Assembly: GCA_934132775.1 (NCBI GenBank)
Contig: CAKPAA010000010.1
Coordinates: 5,341 to 69,340, forward strand
Length of the DNA stretch: 64,000 nt
Source: an uncultured Clostridia bacterium
GTDB lineage: Bacteria > Bacillota > Clostridia > TANB77 > UBA1234
Direction: 5' to 3'
The position numbers and the translations under genes were made by a program. Each line of letters starts with the position of its first letter. The first letter of the stretch is position 1. Below the pieces are notes generated by a model. It made no database searches, was not told the origin of the DNA, and saw nothing but the letters and a program-made list of their open reading frames with translations. Positions 34,333 through 43,600 of this stretch are shown here, in pieces.

Positions 34333-36090
34333 ATGAAAGAATTTTTAAGGAATATAAAATTTATTTGGAAATACTCAAAAAGCGAGAAAAAAAGAATTAT
34401 AGCTTATGTGCTTCTTAGCATATTTAATATTGCGACAAGTATATTATATCCATTTATATCTGCCAAAATAATTGTAAATCTTACAAACAACAATATTGAG
34501 CAATTCATTTTTATGGGTGCAGTTTTGCTTTCTGCATATCTTATTGACAACACTATAAGTTATTTTAAAAGCAAATTATACGAAAAAATATTCAGAGAGA
34601 TATATGTTAATATGCAGTCAAGCTTAGGAGCAGAAATTTTAAAATTAACTAATAAGACATTAGAAGAAAACGGGACTGGTGTATTCATACAACGTTTAAT
34701 TGGCGATACTAAAAATATTTCAACTATATTTACAGATTTAAATAACTATATAAATGGAATAATATTGAATATCGGAGTGCTAGTTACGTATTTCATTTTA
34801 AGCAAGCCGATGTTTATATTTGTTTTAATCGCATTTGCAATTAGACTTATTATCGAAATCCTAAGAGTTGATACGTATAGTGAAAATGACAAAAAGTACA
34901 GAAAATATAATGATGCAATGACAAGTTTTGTTGGCGAAATAGTGCGTGGTGCAGAAGATATCAAAATGTTAAATGGTGAAGAAAGTTTTTTAAATGAACT
35001 TAAAAATAGATTTAGAAAACTAAATTCAGAACGATATAAAATGGAAAATACAAATTTGTCTTATTTGCTTGCTAGATGGTACTGGGCACAAATGTCATAT
35101 TTTATAATGATTTTAATAATTGGTTTGTCAATTATGAATGGCAATATGACAATTGCCGTTGGAGTTGTTATTTTTAATTTTGGTAATAAATATAATAGTC
35201 TGGTTCAGAATATTACTGGGTTTCACGAATTGATTAAAAAATTTAATGTATCTGCTACAAGAATATTTGATATTTTTGAAAACGATAAATATAGGAAAGA
35301 AAACTTTGGAGATAAGCACTTAGAAAATATCCAAGGAAACTTCGAATTTAAGAACGTTTCATTTAGATATGACGATAAAAATTATGTACTTAAAGACTTA
35401 AATTTTAGTATACATTCTAAGGAAACTGTTGCCTTTGTTGGAAAAAGTGGCGCAGGTAAAACTACTATCTTTAATCTTCTTTGCAAAATGTATGACAATT
35501 ATGAGGGAAATATAGCAATAGATAATATCGATATAAAAGAATTAAACAAAGATTCTATCAGAGGAAACATAACAATTGTAAACCAAAATCCGTATATTTT
35601 TAATACAAGTATTAGAGACAATTTTAAATTAGTTAAGCAAGACTTAACCGACGATGAGATGAAAGAAGCACTTAAAATGGCGTGTCTGGATGACTACGTA
35701 GAATCTTTACCAAATAAATATGATACTATTGTTGGTGAAAATGGAATTACATTGTCTGGTGGTGAGAAGCAGAGGTTAGCAATAGCAAGAGCTTTCATTC
35801 AAAAAACAAAGATAATACTTTTTGATGAAGCAACATCTGCACTTGACAATGAAACTCAATTAAAAATTCAACAAGCAATAAATAATCTGAAAAACGAATA
35901 TACTATTCTAATCATTGCTCATAGATTATCAACAATACAAAACGTAGATAGAATTTTAATGCTTGACAATGGGCACATTATTGCAGAAGGCACACATAAT
36001 GAATTATTGCAAAACTGTAATCAATATAATGAGTTGTATCATACTGAGATTGCTACAATTGACTCAAAAAAAAATGAGTATAGTAAATAG
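34333..36090 (+). CDS. ABC exporter (fused permease and ATPase)
   Basis: I start at the ATG at 34333 behind GGGGTGGGAA; the frame is open upstream from 34306. About 585 residues. ABC exporter membrane domain (about 20-310) with five or six TM helices, then a nucleotide-binding domain: Walker A VAFVGKSGAGKTT, signature LSGGEKQRLAIARAF, Walker B IILFDEATSALD, and the His switch IIAHRLST. Type I exporters of this size act as homodimers for lipids, drugs or peptides; nothing here identifies the substrate. It is alone on the plus strand and followed by a strong terminator shared with the convergent SLH gene. Peptidase domain for bacteriocin export is absent. Confidence 0.93.
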   Translation: MKEFLRNIKFIWKYSKSEKKRIIAYVLLSIFNIATSILYPFISAKIIVNLTNNNIEQFIFMGAVLLSAYLIDNTISYFKSKLYEKIFREIYVNMQSSLGAEILKLTNKTLEENGTGVFIQRLIGDTKNISTIFTDLNNYINGIILNIGVLVTYFILSKPMFIFVLIAFAIRLIIEILRVDTYSENDKKYRKYNDAMTSFVGEIVRGAEDIKMLNGEESFLNELKNRFRKLNSERYKMENTNLSYLLARWYWAQMSYFIMILIIGLSIMNGNMTIAVGVVIFNFGNKYNSLVQNITGFHELIKKFNVSATRIFDIFENDKYRKENFGDKHLENIQGNFEFKNVSFRYDDKNYVLKDLNFSIHSKETVAFVGKSGAGKTTIFNLLCKMYDNYEGNIAIDNIDIKELNKDSIRGNITIVNQNPYIFNTSIRDNFKLVKQDLTDDEMKEALKMACLDDYVESLPNKYDTIVGENGITLSGGEKQRLAIARAFIQKTKIILFDEATSALDNETQLKIQQAINNLKNEYTILIIAHRLSTIQNVDRILMLDNGHIIAEGTHNELLQNCNQYNELYHTEIATIDSKKNEYSK

Positions 36091-36200
36091 TTGTACACAC
36101 CGTGATTATATAAAAATATGCATTTCCGTTTTCTATTTTAAAAAACTTAACCTAAATAATGAATGTAAATAAAAAGTTATAAATTTTCTTTAAATTAAAC

Positions 36201-36240
36201 AAAGCACTGTCGTATTATTCTGGCAGTGCTTTGCTTTTCA
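36201..36240. terminator. Bidirectional terminator between ABC exporter and SLH gene
   Basis: AAAGCACTG/CAGTGCTTT stem (36201-36209 and 36224-36232), followed on the plus strand by GCTTTTCATCTTTT and on the minus strand by GTTTAATTT. Confidence 0.78.
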
Positions 36241-36287
36241 TCTTTTAATATATTTATTTCTATTGCAGTAATCCCAGTAATTTGCTA

Positions 36288-38807
36288 CTAATCTTCATAT
36301 CCCCTATATATTACTGCAACTCCACTTAGTTCATCAAATGCAATTCTATCGTCTGATTTTAGTGTGAATGTATTTCTGTCTGCAAATTCTGCATATGTGA
36401 ATTCCCAGTCACCAGTTTTTCCTGTTTTTCCAACTCTCGCAAATACGAATCTGTATTCTGCGAGGTAATATGTCTTTCCGTTGAAAGTATATGTGTCTTC
36501 TCTTAAATCCAATAATTCTTTTGTTCCAGCAACCTCTGCTACTTTGCCACCTGTAACGTGTTCTACGCAAATATCATTTTTATATCCTATAAAGGCTGTT
36601 TTAAATCTTTCTTTTATTGTTATATAGTCTTTATCGTTTACTTCAAATGTTACTAGTTCGCCTTCTTCAGCATCTCCACTATACATATTGTATCTTGTTG
36701 TAGTTCTGCCTATAACTGAAAGTCTAGCACTAACAACTTGTATTATTTTTAAATCATTTTTTCCTTCTTTGTTTCCTTCTTTGTCGAAACTAATATCTGA
36801 AATTCTAGCTATTTGGTAATTCACTTTGTTAACAGCCGATTCTACAACTAAAACTTCTATATCCATTTTTTCATTGTAGAAAATATGAATTTTATACTTC
36901 GATAAATCACCTAGCGCCTCAACCTCTTTATATTTACTAACTGAACATTCTGCAATCTTATCAATAGAATTGTCTTCGTATTTTTTTGTAACTTTTAAAA
37001 TTATTGTGTCTTCTGTTAATGTATATTCTCCAAAAGCTTCATTGTAATACTCATCTTTCGAATCATATAAGAATGATACATCTTCAAACTTTTTGCTTTT
37101 ATCAACTATTTCATACGCACCTGCTACTTTGCCTTTAATTTTAGAAAGTGCTACCAAATCTCCAACATCGCAGTAAAATTTTGAAGGTACTTTGTATGAA
37201 ACTTTTTCTCCATTTAAGTCAACACCTTTTATTGTATATTTATCGCTTTCAGGTGCAACTCCCGAAGCCGTAACATATACAAATTGGTATTCACTGTCTT
37301 CATATTTCTTATCGATATTCTCGTCTTTGTATTTACCAAACTCAATCTTATAAATTTCTTCAGCAACATTCAAATAAAAAGTAATATCCCTTGGCATCAA
37401 TTTTTCAAGTTCTTTTTTATCCATATCTTCTGAATAATTATATGTCTCTTTATCTCCATCAATTGTGTAAACACAGTCGTTTGCAACTATATATCTATCC
37501 CCATCGATGTAAAGATTATCTAAATCTTTGTAATTTGTAATAGTTCCAGTTATTGTCTTAGTTTCATACGTATAAAGAGCATCTTTTATAAGTGCTGTTA
37601 CAACAGCGTTTTTAGGAATATCGCTCCATTTTACTTTTTTACCATTTTTAATTACTGCTGCATCTGATGTAGTATATTCTTCGCCATTTATTAAAACGGC
37701 TCCTACAACATAATTCTCATCGTTTTTGTCAGATTTATTTGAAGAATTTACTTTTATTTCATTAACTAAGATAGAGTCAGATGGATTAACATACACAACT
37801 CTATATATAATTTCTCCATCCTTTGATGTGACTAAATATGCGTATTTCGCAGAATTTAAAGAGCCATAAGAAACTTTATTTCTAGCACGTTTTAAGTCAT
37901 ATCCTTGGCTTTCCAAATAAAAAATTGGCCCTGCAACTATTTTTGAATTAGCAATATCATCATCTATTGAGAATCCATACATAACTTCATTCTTTTTGTC
38001 ATACACTCCCGAAGCAGTTGCACCAAGTGCATAAATAGGAATATCAGAAGCTGTCGTGTACTCTTTGCCACCAATTTTTATCGTAATCATGTCTCCTGAT
38101 TCCCCAACAACACCAGAAACAGTTCCTTTTATATTTGTATAATCAGGAAATAACACTTCAAGTTGAGGAATATCTGAATATGTATAGTTCAAGCCTGTTT
38201 TATCGTTTTCAGAAGAAATAACCCATCTATCTGACACTAGCATATTCCACCAAAGTACTGCAACATCTCCACGTTTTGCAGAAGATGTAAAGGCATTAAA
38301 AGTAGACATGCCTTGGTTTAATTTTAAGTCAAACATCTTTTTAGTATAGTTTGAATACCAAGGAGCTACGCTTTCGTCTATATTCAAGTAGCCTAAAATT
38401 CTTAAAACAATTGCTACTGTTTCAGCATAAGATACTTCTTTTTCAGGTTTGAAAGTTCCATCTTGATATCCTTTCAAAAGACCTAAATCACAGGCAACTC
38501 TTATATAATTTCTTGCCCAATGGTCTTTTTTTACATCAGAAAAACCTGCACTAAAATCCATACTATCCGCATATTCTTGAAGTCCTCTCGTATAAACTAT
38601 CATTTTTGCAAGTTCAGCTCTGGTTATTCCTTTATTTGGTGCAAAAGTGTTTTCTGAGATACCATTTATAACTCCTAATTCAGCTATTCTTTCAACAACG
38701 CCCTCATACTGAGTGCCTTTAATATCGTAAAACGTGGCACCAAAACTCACGCACGATAGGCATAACACAAGGCACGAAATAAATAAACAAACTTTAAATT
38801 TTTTCAT
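36288..38807 (-). CDS. SLH-domain S-layer/surface protein (839 aa)
   Basis: Start ATG at 38807 behind GGGAGGC; the frame is open upstream without a ribosome site. A signal peptide (about 1-23) is followed by three SLH motifs (about 25-205): the first two are clear (ITRAELAKMIVYTRGL; FSDVKKDHWARNYIRVACDL with VSYAETVAIVLRILGY), the third is degenerate. The remaining 630 residues are rich in Lys, Asp and Tyr and look like repeated beta-sandwich units with TITGTITNYKDLDNLYIDG-like segments. SLH domains bind pyruvylated secondary cell-wall polymer, the product of CsaB, encoded in this window. Likely an S-layer associated protein; not in an operon. Confidence 0.9.
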   Translation of the reverse strand: MKKFKVCLFISCLVLCLSCVSFGATFYDIKGTQYEGVVERIAELGVINGISENTFAPNKGITRAELAKMIVYTRGLQEYADSMDFSAGFSDVKKDHWARNYIRVACDLGLLKGYQDGTFKPEKEVSYAETVAIVLRILGYLNIDESVAPWYSNYTKKMFDLKLNQGMSTFNAFTSSAKRGDVAVLWWNMLVSDRWVISSENDKTGLNYTYSDIPQLEVLFPDYTNIKGTVSGVVGESGDMITIKIGGKEYTTASDIPIYALGATASGVYDKKNEVMYGFSIDDDIANSKIVAGPIFYLESQGYDLKRARNKVSYGSLNSAKYAYLVTSKDGEIIYRVVYVNPSDSILVNEIKVNSSNKSDKNDENYVVGAVLINGEEYTTSDAAVIKNGKKVKWSDIPKNAVVTALIKDALYTYETKTITGTITNYKDLDNLYIDGDRYIVANDCVYTIDGDKETYNYSEDMDKKELEKLMPRDITFYLNVAEEIYKIEFGKYKDENIDKKYEDSEYQFVYVTASGVAPESDKYTIKGVDLNGEKVSYKVPSKFYCDVGDLVALSKIKGKVAGAYEIVDKSKKFEDVSFLYDSKDEYYNEAFGEYTLTEDTIILKVTKKYEDNSIDKIAECSVSKYKEVEALGDLSKYKIHIFYNEKMDIEVLVVESAVNKVNYQIARISDISFDKEGNKEGKNDLKIIQVVSARLSVIGRTTTRYNMYSGDAEEGELVTFEVNDKDYITIKERFKTAFIGYKNDICVEHVTGGKVAEVAGTKELLDLREDTYTFNGKTYYLAEYRFVFARVGKTGKTGDWEFTYAEFADRNTFTLKSDDRIAFDELSGVAVIYRGYED

Positions 38808-38841
38808 TAGTACTGCCTCCCAAATTAAAATTCCTATTATA

Positions 38842-38869
38842 ATTATATATGATAAATAAAAAAGTGCAA
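38842..38869 (-). promoter_or_regulatory. Promoter of SLH protein gene
   Basis: -35 TTGCAC (38864-38869), 16-base spacer, -10 TATAAT (38842-38847) on the minus strand, 34 bases before the start. Confidence 0.6.
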
Positions 38870-38910
38870 ACACAATAATGCCAATTTTATTAAAACTTTA
38901 CACTCTTCCA

Positions 38911-39996
38911 TCAATTCCACTTATACCTCGTTTTTAGGTTATTAAAAATACTAAAATTATTCTTTTGTCTTTGTATTCTTCCAACAACAATAAATGGCTG
39001 AACTTCTTGCTTCTTAGCAAATTCAATAATACTTGATTCTGTCAAAGTCTTATTATTTATAAATTTATTATATTCTTCTTCATTTATCAAAGCTTTTTTA
39101 GCAAACTCATCTGCTTTGTCTTCCATATCTGACTTTGAATTTTCAAAGTCTATGAAGTTAGAATTAGCTATATCTCCATTTAATAAGTGACCTATTTCGT
39201 GAAATAAAGTAAACCAAAATATATCTGCAAAAGCTCCTCTAATAGTCATAGATAATATTATCTTACTATCATTTTTCTTTATAAATCCTTGTACTGGTGC
39301 TCCTGTAAAGTTCTTTACAACTTGAAAAACAACTCCACACTCCGAAAATATTTTAGTTAATTCGCTTATTGCATCGTTTATTTTCAGAAACATACATTTT
39401 TTAATATTTTTAATATTTTTTCTTAATTTTTCTTCATCGTAATCAGCCTCTACATTAGTTCTTTCAGAAAGTAAATCACATATTCTCAACCACACATAAA
39501 GTACATATATATTAGTTTCAACAGTTTGAGATTTTCTAAAAGCTGCCTGACTTGTAACTAAATTATTTATATATGTTAGATTATTAACATTACATATACT
39601 TCTTAATTCTATTATTTGAGAAATCACACTATTTGTTTTGTCCATTAAGTTTAAATTTTCTGCGTATTTTATTACTTCTTTCAATGTCTTTACTATATTA
39701 ACTTCGTTTTCATCAATTTCCTCTTGCTCTCTATATTCCAATATTTCTTTATCATATATTCCTTGTAAATTTATCCAAAAACTTGCAGGCATTCCAAAAA
39801 CATATTCTAGGCTCTTTGCAAAAGCTGGTGATATACCCTTTTTTCCATTTACAACTTCACTAATATGTTTCGGAGAAAAACCGGTTCTGATAGCTAATTC
39901 TTCTTGATTCATATTCTTTTCTTCAAGGACTTCTTTTATAGTTTCTCCTGGATGAATAATAAAATCAAGGGATAATCCATTCATTCTTTCCACCAT
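38911..39996 (-). CDS. higA: HigA-type antitoxin with ImmA/IrrE metallopeptidase domain
   Basis: 361 residues; ATG at 39996 with AAAGGAG 12 bases upstream (ATG at 39984 is possible). An N-terminal HigA helix-turn-helix (about 10-75; IHPGETIKEVLEEKNM, IRTGFSPKHISEVVNGKKG) is fused to a C-terminal ImmA/IrrE-like zinc peptidase domain (about 200-320) with the HExxH motif FHEIGHLLNGD. Overlaps the toxin gene by 32 bases. The peptidase domain suggests controlled self-cleavage or cleavage of another repressor, as for ImmA; that is family knowledge, not shown here. Normal HigA has about 100 residues, so this is the long fused form. Confidence 0.88.
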   Translation of the reverse strand: MVERMNGLSLDFIIHPGETIKEVLEEKNMNQEELAIRTGFSPKHISEVVNGKKGISPAFAKSLEYVFGMPASFWINLQGIYDKEILEYREQEEIDENEVNIVKTLKEVIKYAENLNLMDKTNSVISQIIELRSICNVNNLTYINNLVTSQAAFRKSQTVETNIYVLYVWLRICDLLSERTNVEADYDEEKLRKNIKNIKKCMFLKINDAISELTKIFSECGVVFQVVKNFTGAPVQGFIKKNDSKIILSMTIRGAFADIFWFTLFHEIGHLLNGDIANSNFIDFENSKSDMEDKADEFAKKALINEEEYNKFINNKTLTESSIIEFAKKQEVQPFIVVGRIQRQKNNFSIFNNLKTRYKWN

Positions 39997-40315
39997 GATA
40001 ATCCAACACTCCTTTTATATCTATTTTCTTACACTCTTTTAAACTCTCTATGTCCAAATTTGTTTCTAGTGGTTCAATAACTATTCTATAATTAGCTGTT
40101 ATTGATATTCCAAAACATTTGTTTAAACTTCCACTTAACGGATGAGGATTTCCAAATCTTAACTTCGTTAAATATTCATTTAAATTATTTGATGCTTCTA
40201 ATTGATTCAGCCTTTGCTTAACTTTTCTTCCGATTTCTAAGCCGACTTTTCTTTGTAAAGTTTTCGCATCACAGAGTATTCTTCGCACTTTTTCGTCTCT
40301 ATATTCTAATTGCAA
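39965..40315 (-). CDS. higB: HigB/RelE-superfamily toxin
   Basis: 116 residues from a TTG start behind AAGAAGGTG. The core RFGNPHPLSGSLNKCFGISI followed by TANYRIVIEPL is the HigB/ParE-RelE signature, with basic residues N-terminal to it. HigB proteins are ribosome-dependent mRNA endonucleases. Toxin before antitoxin is the normal order for higBA. Expressed from a promoter covered by a perfect palindrome (40335-40355). Confidence 0.88.
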   Translation of the reverse strand: MQLEYRDEKVRRILCDAKTLQRKVGLEIGRKVKQRLNQLEASNNLNEYLTKLRFGNPHPLSGSLNKCFGISITANYRIVIEPLETNLDIESLKECKKIDIKGVLDYHGGKNEWIIP

Positions 40316-40334
40316 TTTTTCACCTTCTTAAAGA

Positions 40335-40355
40335 AAATTACCTATTAGGTAATTT
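40335..40355 (-). promoter_or_regulatory. Palindromic operator of higBA
   Basis: A perfect 21-base palindrome with 10-base arms (AAATTACCTA and its complement around a central T) directly downstream of the -10 box and before the toxin start. Its place over the transcription start fits repression by the HigA helix-turn-helix. Confidence 0.8.
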
Positions 40356-40357
40356 AT

Positions 40358-40386
40358 ATTATACTATCATTGCTATCGTATTGCAA
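40358..40386 (-). promoter_or_regulatory. Promoter of higBA
   Basis: -35 TTGCAA (40381-40386), 17-base spacer, -10 TATAAT (40358-40363) on the minus strand. Confidence 0.75.
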
Positions 40387-40525
40387 GTGAATTGCAATTA
40401 TTTTACAATTTATCATTATATTTTTATTTATTTAGCTGCATTAAATAACTTAAAGCAATATTTTGGAGATAATGTAAACTTTTTTGCTATCTTAAAATTA
40501 TGGTACAAAAACTTTTCATTAACGC

Positions 40526-40562
40526 AAAGAGACTCGTATTTTCGAAATACGAATCTCTTTTT
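40526..40562 (-). terminator. Hairpin terminator after BspA-like gene
   Basis: Long stem AAAGAGA-C-TCGTATTT with its complement (40526-40560, one mismatch). T-run is better on the plus strand; on the minus strand CTCTTT follows. It lies 52 bases past the stop at 40614. Confidence 0.6.
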
Positions 40563-40613
40563 CTAAAATATTAACATTTAATTCACTCGTGCTTTAAATT
40601 AAATTGTTTATAT

Positions 40614-43600
40614 CTACTGAACTTCCACTGCTGATGTGTTTCCACATTTATCGTATGCTTCTATTCTGTCGCCTGTTTTTAAAGTTATTCCGTAATCTGA
40701 TTCTAATTTAGCATAAGTGATTTTTCCGCCTGTTAATAAAACTGTCTTGTCGTTTATTTTTATTACTTGAACTAAGTTGTTTTCAGCATCTGAAACTTGA
40801 ATTTCTGTCGCACCTAGCGATATTGTTGGAGCATTTAATTCTACCATTACATCTGTTTTAATCTCTGTGCTTTCAAGTCTATTGCCTGCCATATCAACGA
40901 TTGCACTATCATCAAATATCAAGCAAACAGTTCCCTTGCCTCTTAGATTATCAACTGTAATTGTATAATACTCACCTGACATTATCTGTGTTCCTTCTTG
41001 TTGTGGTCCATATACAGTTGGTAATGTAATTGAAGTAATGTTCATTCCATAATCTGTTGAATATGTGACATCTCCATTATCATCTTTTACTGCAATCTTT
41101 ATATTAGCTCCTGTTAACTTGTTCGCAAAGTCATAGTTTTCATCTTTAACTAAGAACTTAAACGAGGTGCTGTTAATTCCGTTATTTCCAACATATTTTT
41201 GTAGTAACATTGTGCTGTCACTTGCCATTTCACTAATCTTTCCAACACTATCTCTTACCCAAGCATAAACTGTATGCTCACCATCTTTATTAGGTAATGT
41301 GTATAGTATTGTTTCTGTGAATGGAATCCAACCAGCAGAACTTTCTGCCTGACTAGTTGTTAATAGTTGATTACTTAATAATATTTCTTTAACACCTGTA
41401 TCATCCTCAGCTTTTACTTGAATGAATACTTCAGCTGTAAACGTGTAATCTTCAGCTATATCAAATAATTTTATTACTGGTACTGCATTATCAATATTCT
41501 TTATCGTTATTGCTTTATCATACATAGTAACATTTCCAACTAAGTCTCTAACGAATAGATACCAAGTACCGTTCGTTGTTATTTCTGCATCAAATGAAAC
41601 CAAGTTTTCAGATAAATCTAATTTCTTCCACGTTGTTGGTGTTGACTGACTGCTTGAAATTGAATATGCGTAAACGCCTGATTCCATATCATTTGCTCTA
41701 ACTGTTACAATTACTTTTGTTGTGAATGTATCACTATCATAAGCAACATTTTCAATAATTGGAGCATTTTTATCTATATTATTAACTAGTGCTTCACCTG
41801 TAACAACATTATTATAAATATCATAAACTTCAAAATAGTAATATCCATTTTCATCAACAGTTACTGTTGCAACGTTGTTTGTCAATGTAATATCGTCTCC
41901 TGAATGAGTTCCACCTGTAAATGTTACTTTGTGAATTCCTGCTCCGCTGTCAACAATTGTTATCTGCAATATTGTGTCATTAGCTCTCCACTCTGGTGTT
42001 ATATTCTCAACTTTAACCGTAGGTAATGCTACAATTAAGAAGGTTAGACTTCTTTCGCCCTTGTAATCTCCATCACCTGTGATTATAACTGTTGCCGTTC
42101 CAACCTCTACATTGTCTTTGTATACTAATGTATAATCTGTATTAAATACTAATTCTTTACCAGTGTAATTATCATAAATAAACACGCCTGGTCTCTTTTC
42201 ATTTCCATCATAAACTAAAACTTCTTGTCCTAAAACTGCATCAAGCTCATTGATATTTCTAGCTTTAACTGGTCCAACAATAGCAGTCAAAACTTTTGTG
42301 TTATAATTATCGGCAGTCACTGTAACCTGAGTATAAATATATTTGCCAACTAAGTCTCTGTCAATAGTTAAAATATCATTTGATTCTGGCACACCATAGT
42401 TATCATTTAATCTTGTTCCGCCCTCTGTTGAGTTTGCAAGATTATAGAACCACTCAAATGTAAGCTCTGCACTTGCAGGAACAACATTTGAAAAGTCTAT
42501 GTGTAGCTGTCCACCATAAGTTGGGTCTCCACTAATTGTAACATATCCTGTAATTTCTGCTGGTGTAATTTCAAAATTCTTTGTAATAATACCTACATAA
42601 TTTCCAATGCCAATAATCGTTACTGTGGCTGTGCCTACATCTATGTTGTCCGTATAGTCCACAACATAATCAACGCCTTCTTCTATCGCTGCCCCATTAT
42701 TAGTAACTGTAATTTGTGGTTCAATTTCAACGCCAGTGTATACATAAGAATCCTTAGCCAATGTGATTTCCATATTGCTTATGTCAGCACTTTCTATATT
42801 GATGGTTCTAATTATTTCATCAACTTTCGTTGTAGTTGTTGTGCCTGGTTTTGTGTAGTTTAGAACGTATTTAACTTCGTTTTTTCCTACAACGCTTGTG
42901 TCAACAGGAAGCCCTGAAACACTCAATGTATAGCCATATTTTGTATACTCTGTTCTATCTCTACTTCCAAATCCAAACACAGTAACACCAGCATCTTTTG
43001 TTTCGTCATATGTGCTTCCAGGTACAATTTCTACTGGATTATCTCCTGCAAGTTCTAACATTGGACGAATACGATATAAGTCTCCATTTTCGTCTCTGCT
43101 ATCAGCAAATATAGTTGAATAATTTTCTGCTTGCTCATATAGCTTTTCAGATTCAGGATCTGGGACGTATAAAATTGCATTAGATAAAGTATTTAAATAT
43201 GTGTTATTGCTGCCATCGTTCAATAATTTCATAGCTTGATCAGATGAAACAATTTTATTGTTTAATATAATAGCTTTTAGGCTCGAACAATCACAAAACA
43301 TATAACTCATATCTGTTACTTTCGATGTATCAAAATTGCTTATATTTATTTCAGTCAAATTAGCACACGAATAGAACATGTCATACATTGTTGTTACATT
43401 AGATGTAACAAAATTGCTTACATCTAATGTCGTTAAACTACTACAATTATAAAACATTCTATCCATATTTGTTACTTTAGATGTGTTAAAATTACTAACA
43501 TTTAAATCAGTTAGACTTTTACATTTAGAAAACATGTAACTCATATTTGTTACATTTGACGTATTAAAATTTTCTAAGCCAACTATACTTGTTGATGACA

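Noticed and set aside
34200..34418. Open frame overlapping the start of the ABC exporter
   Set aside because: The exporter frame has a strong ribosome site and motifs; this one overlaps it and has no recognised features.
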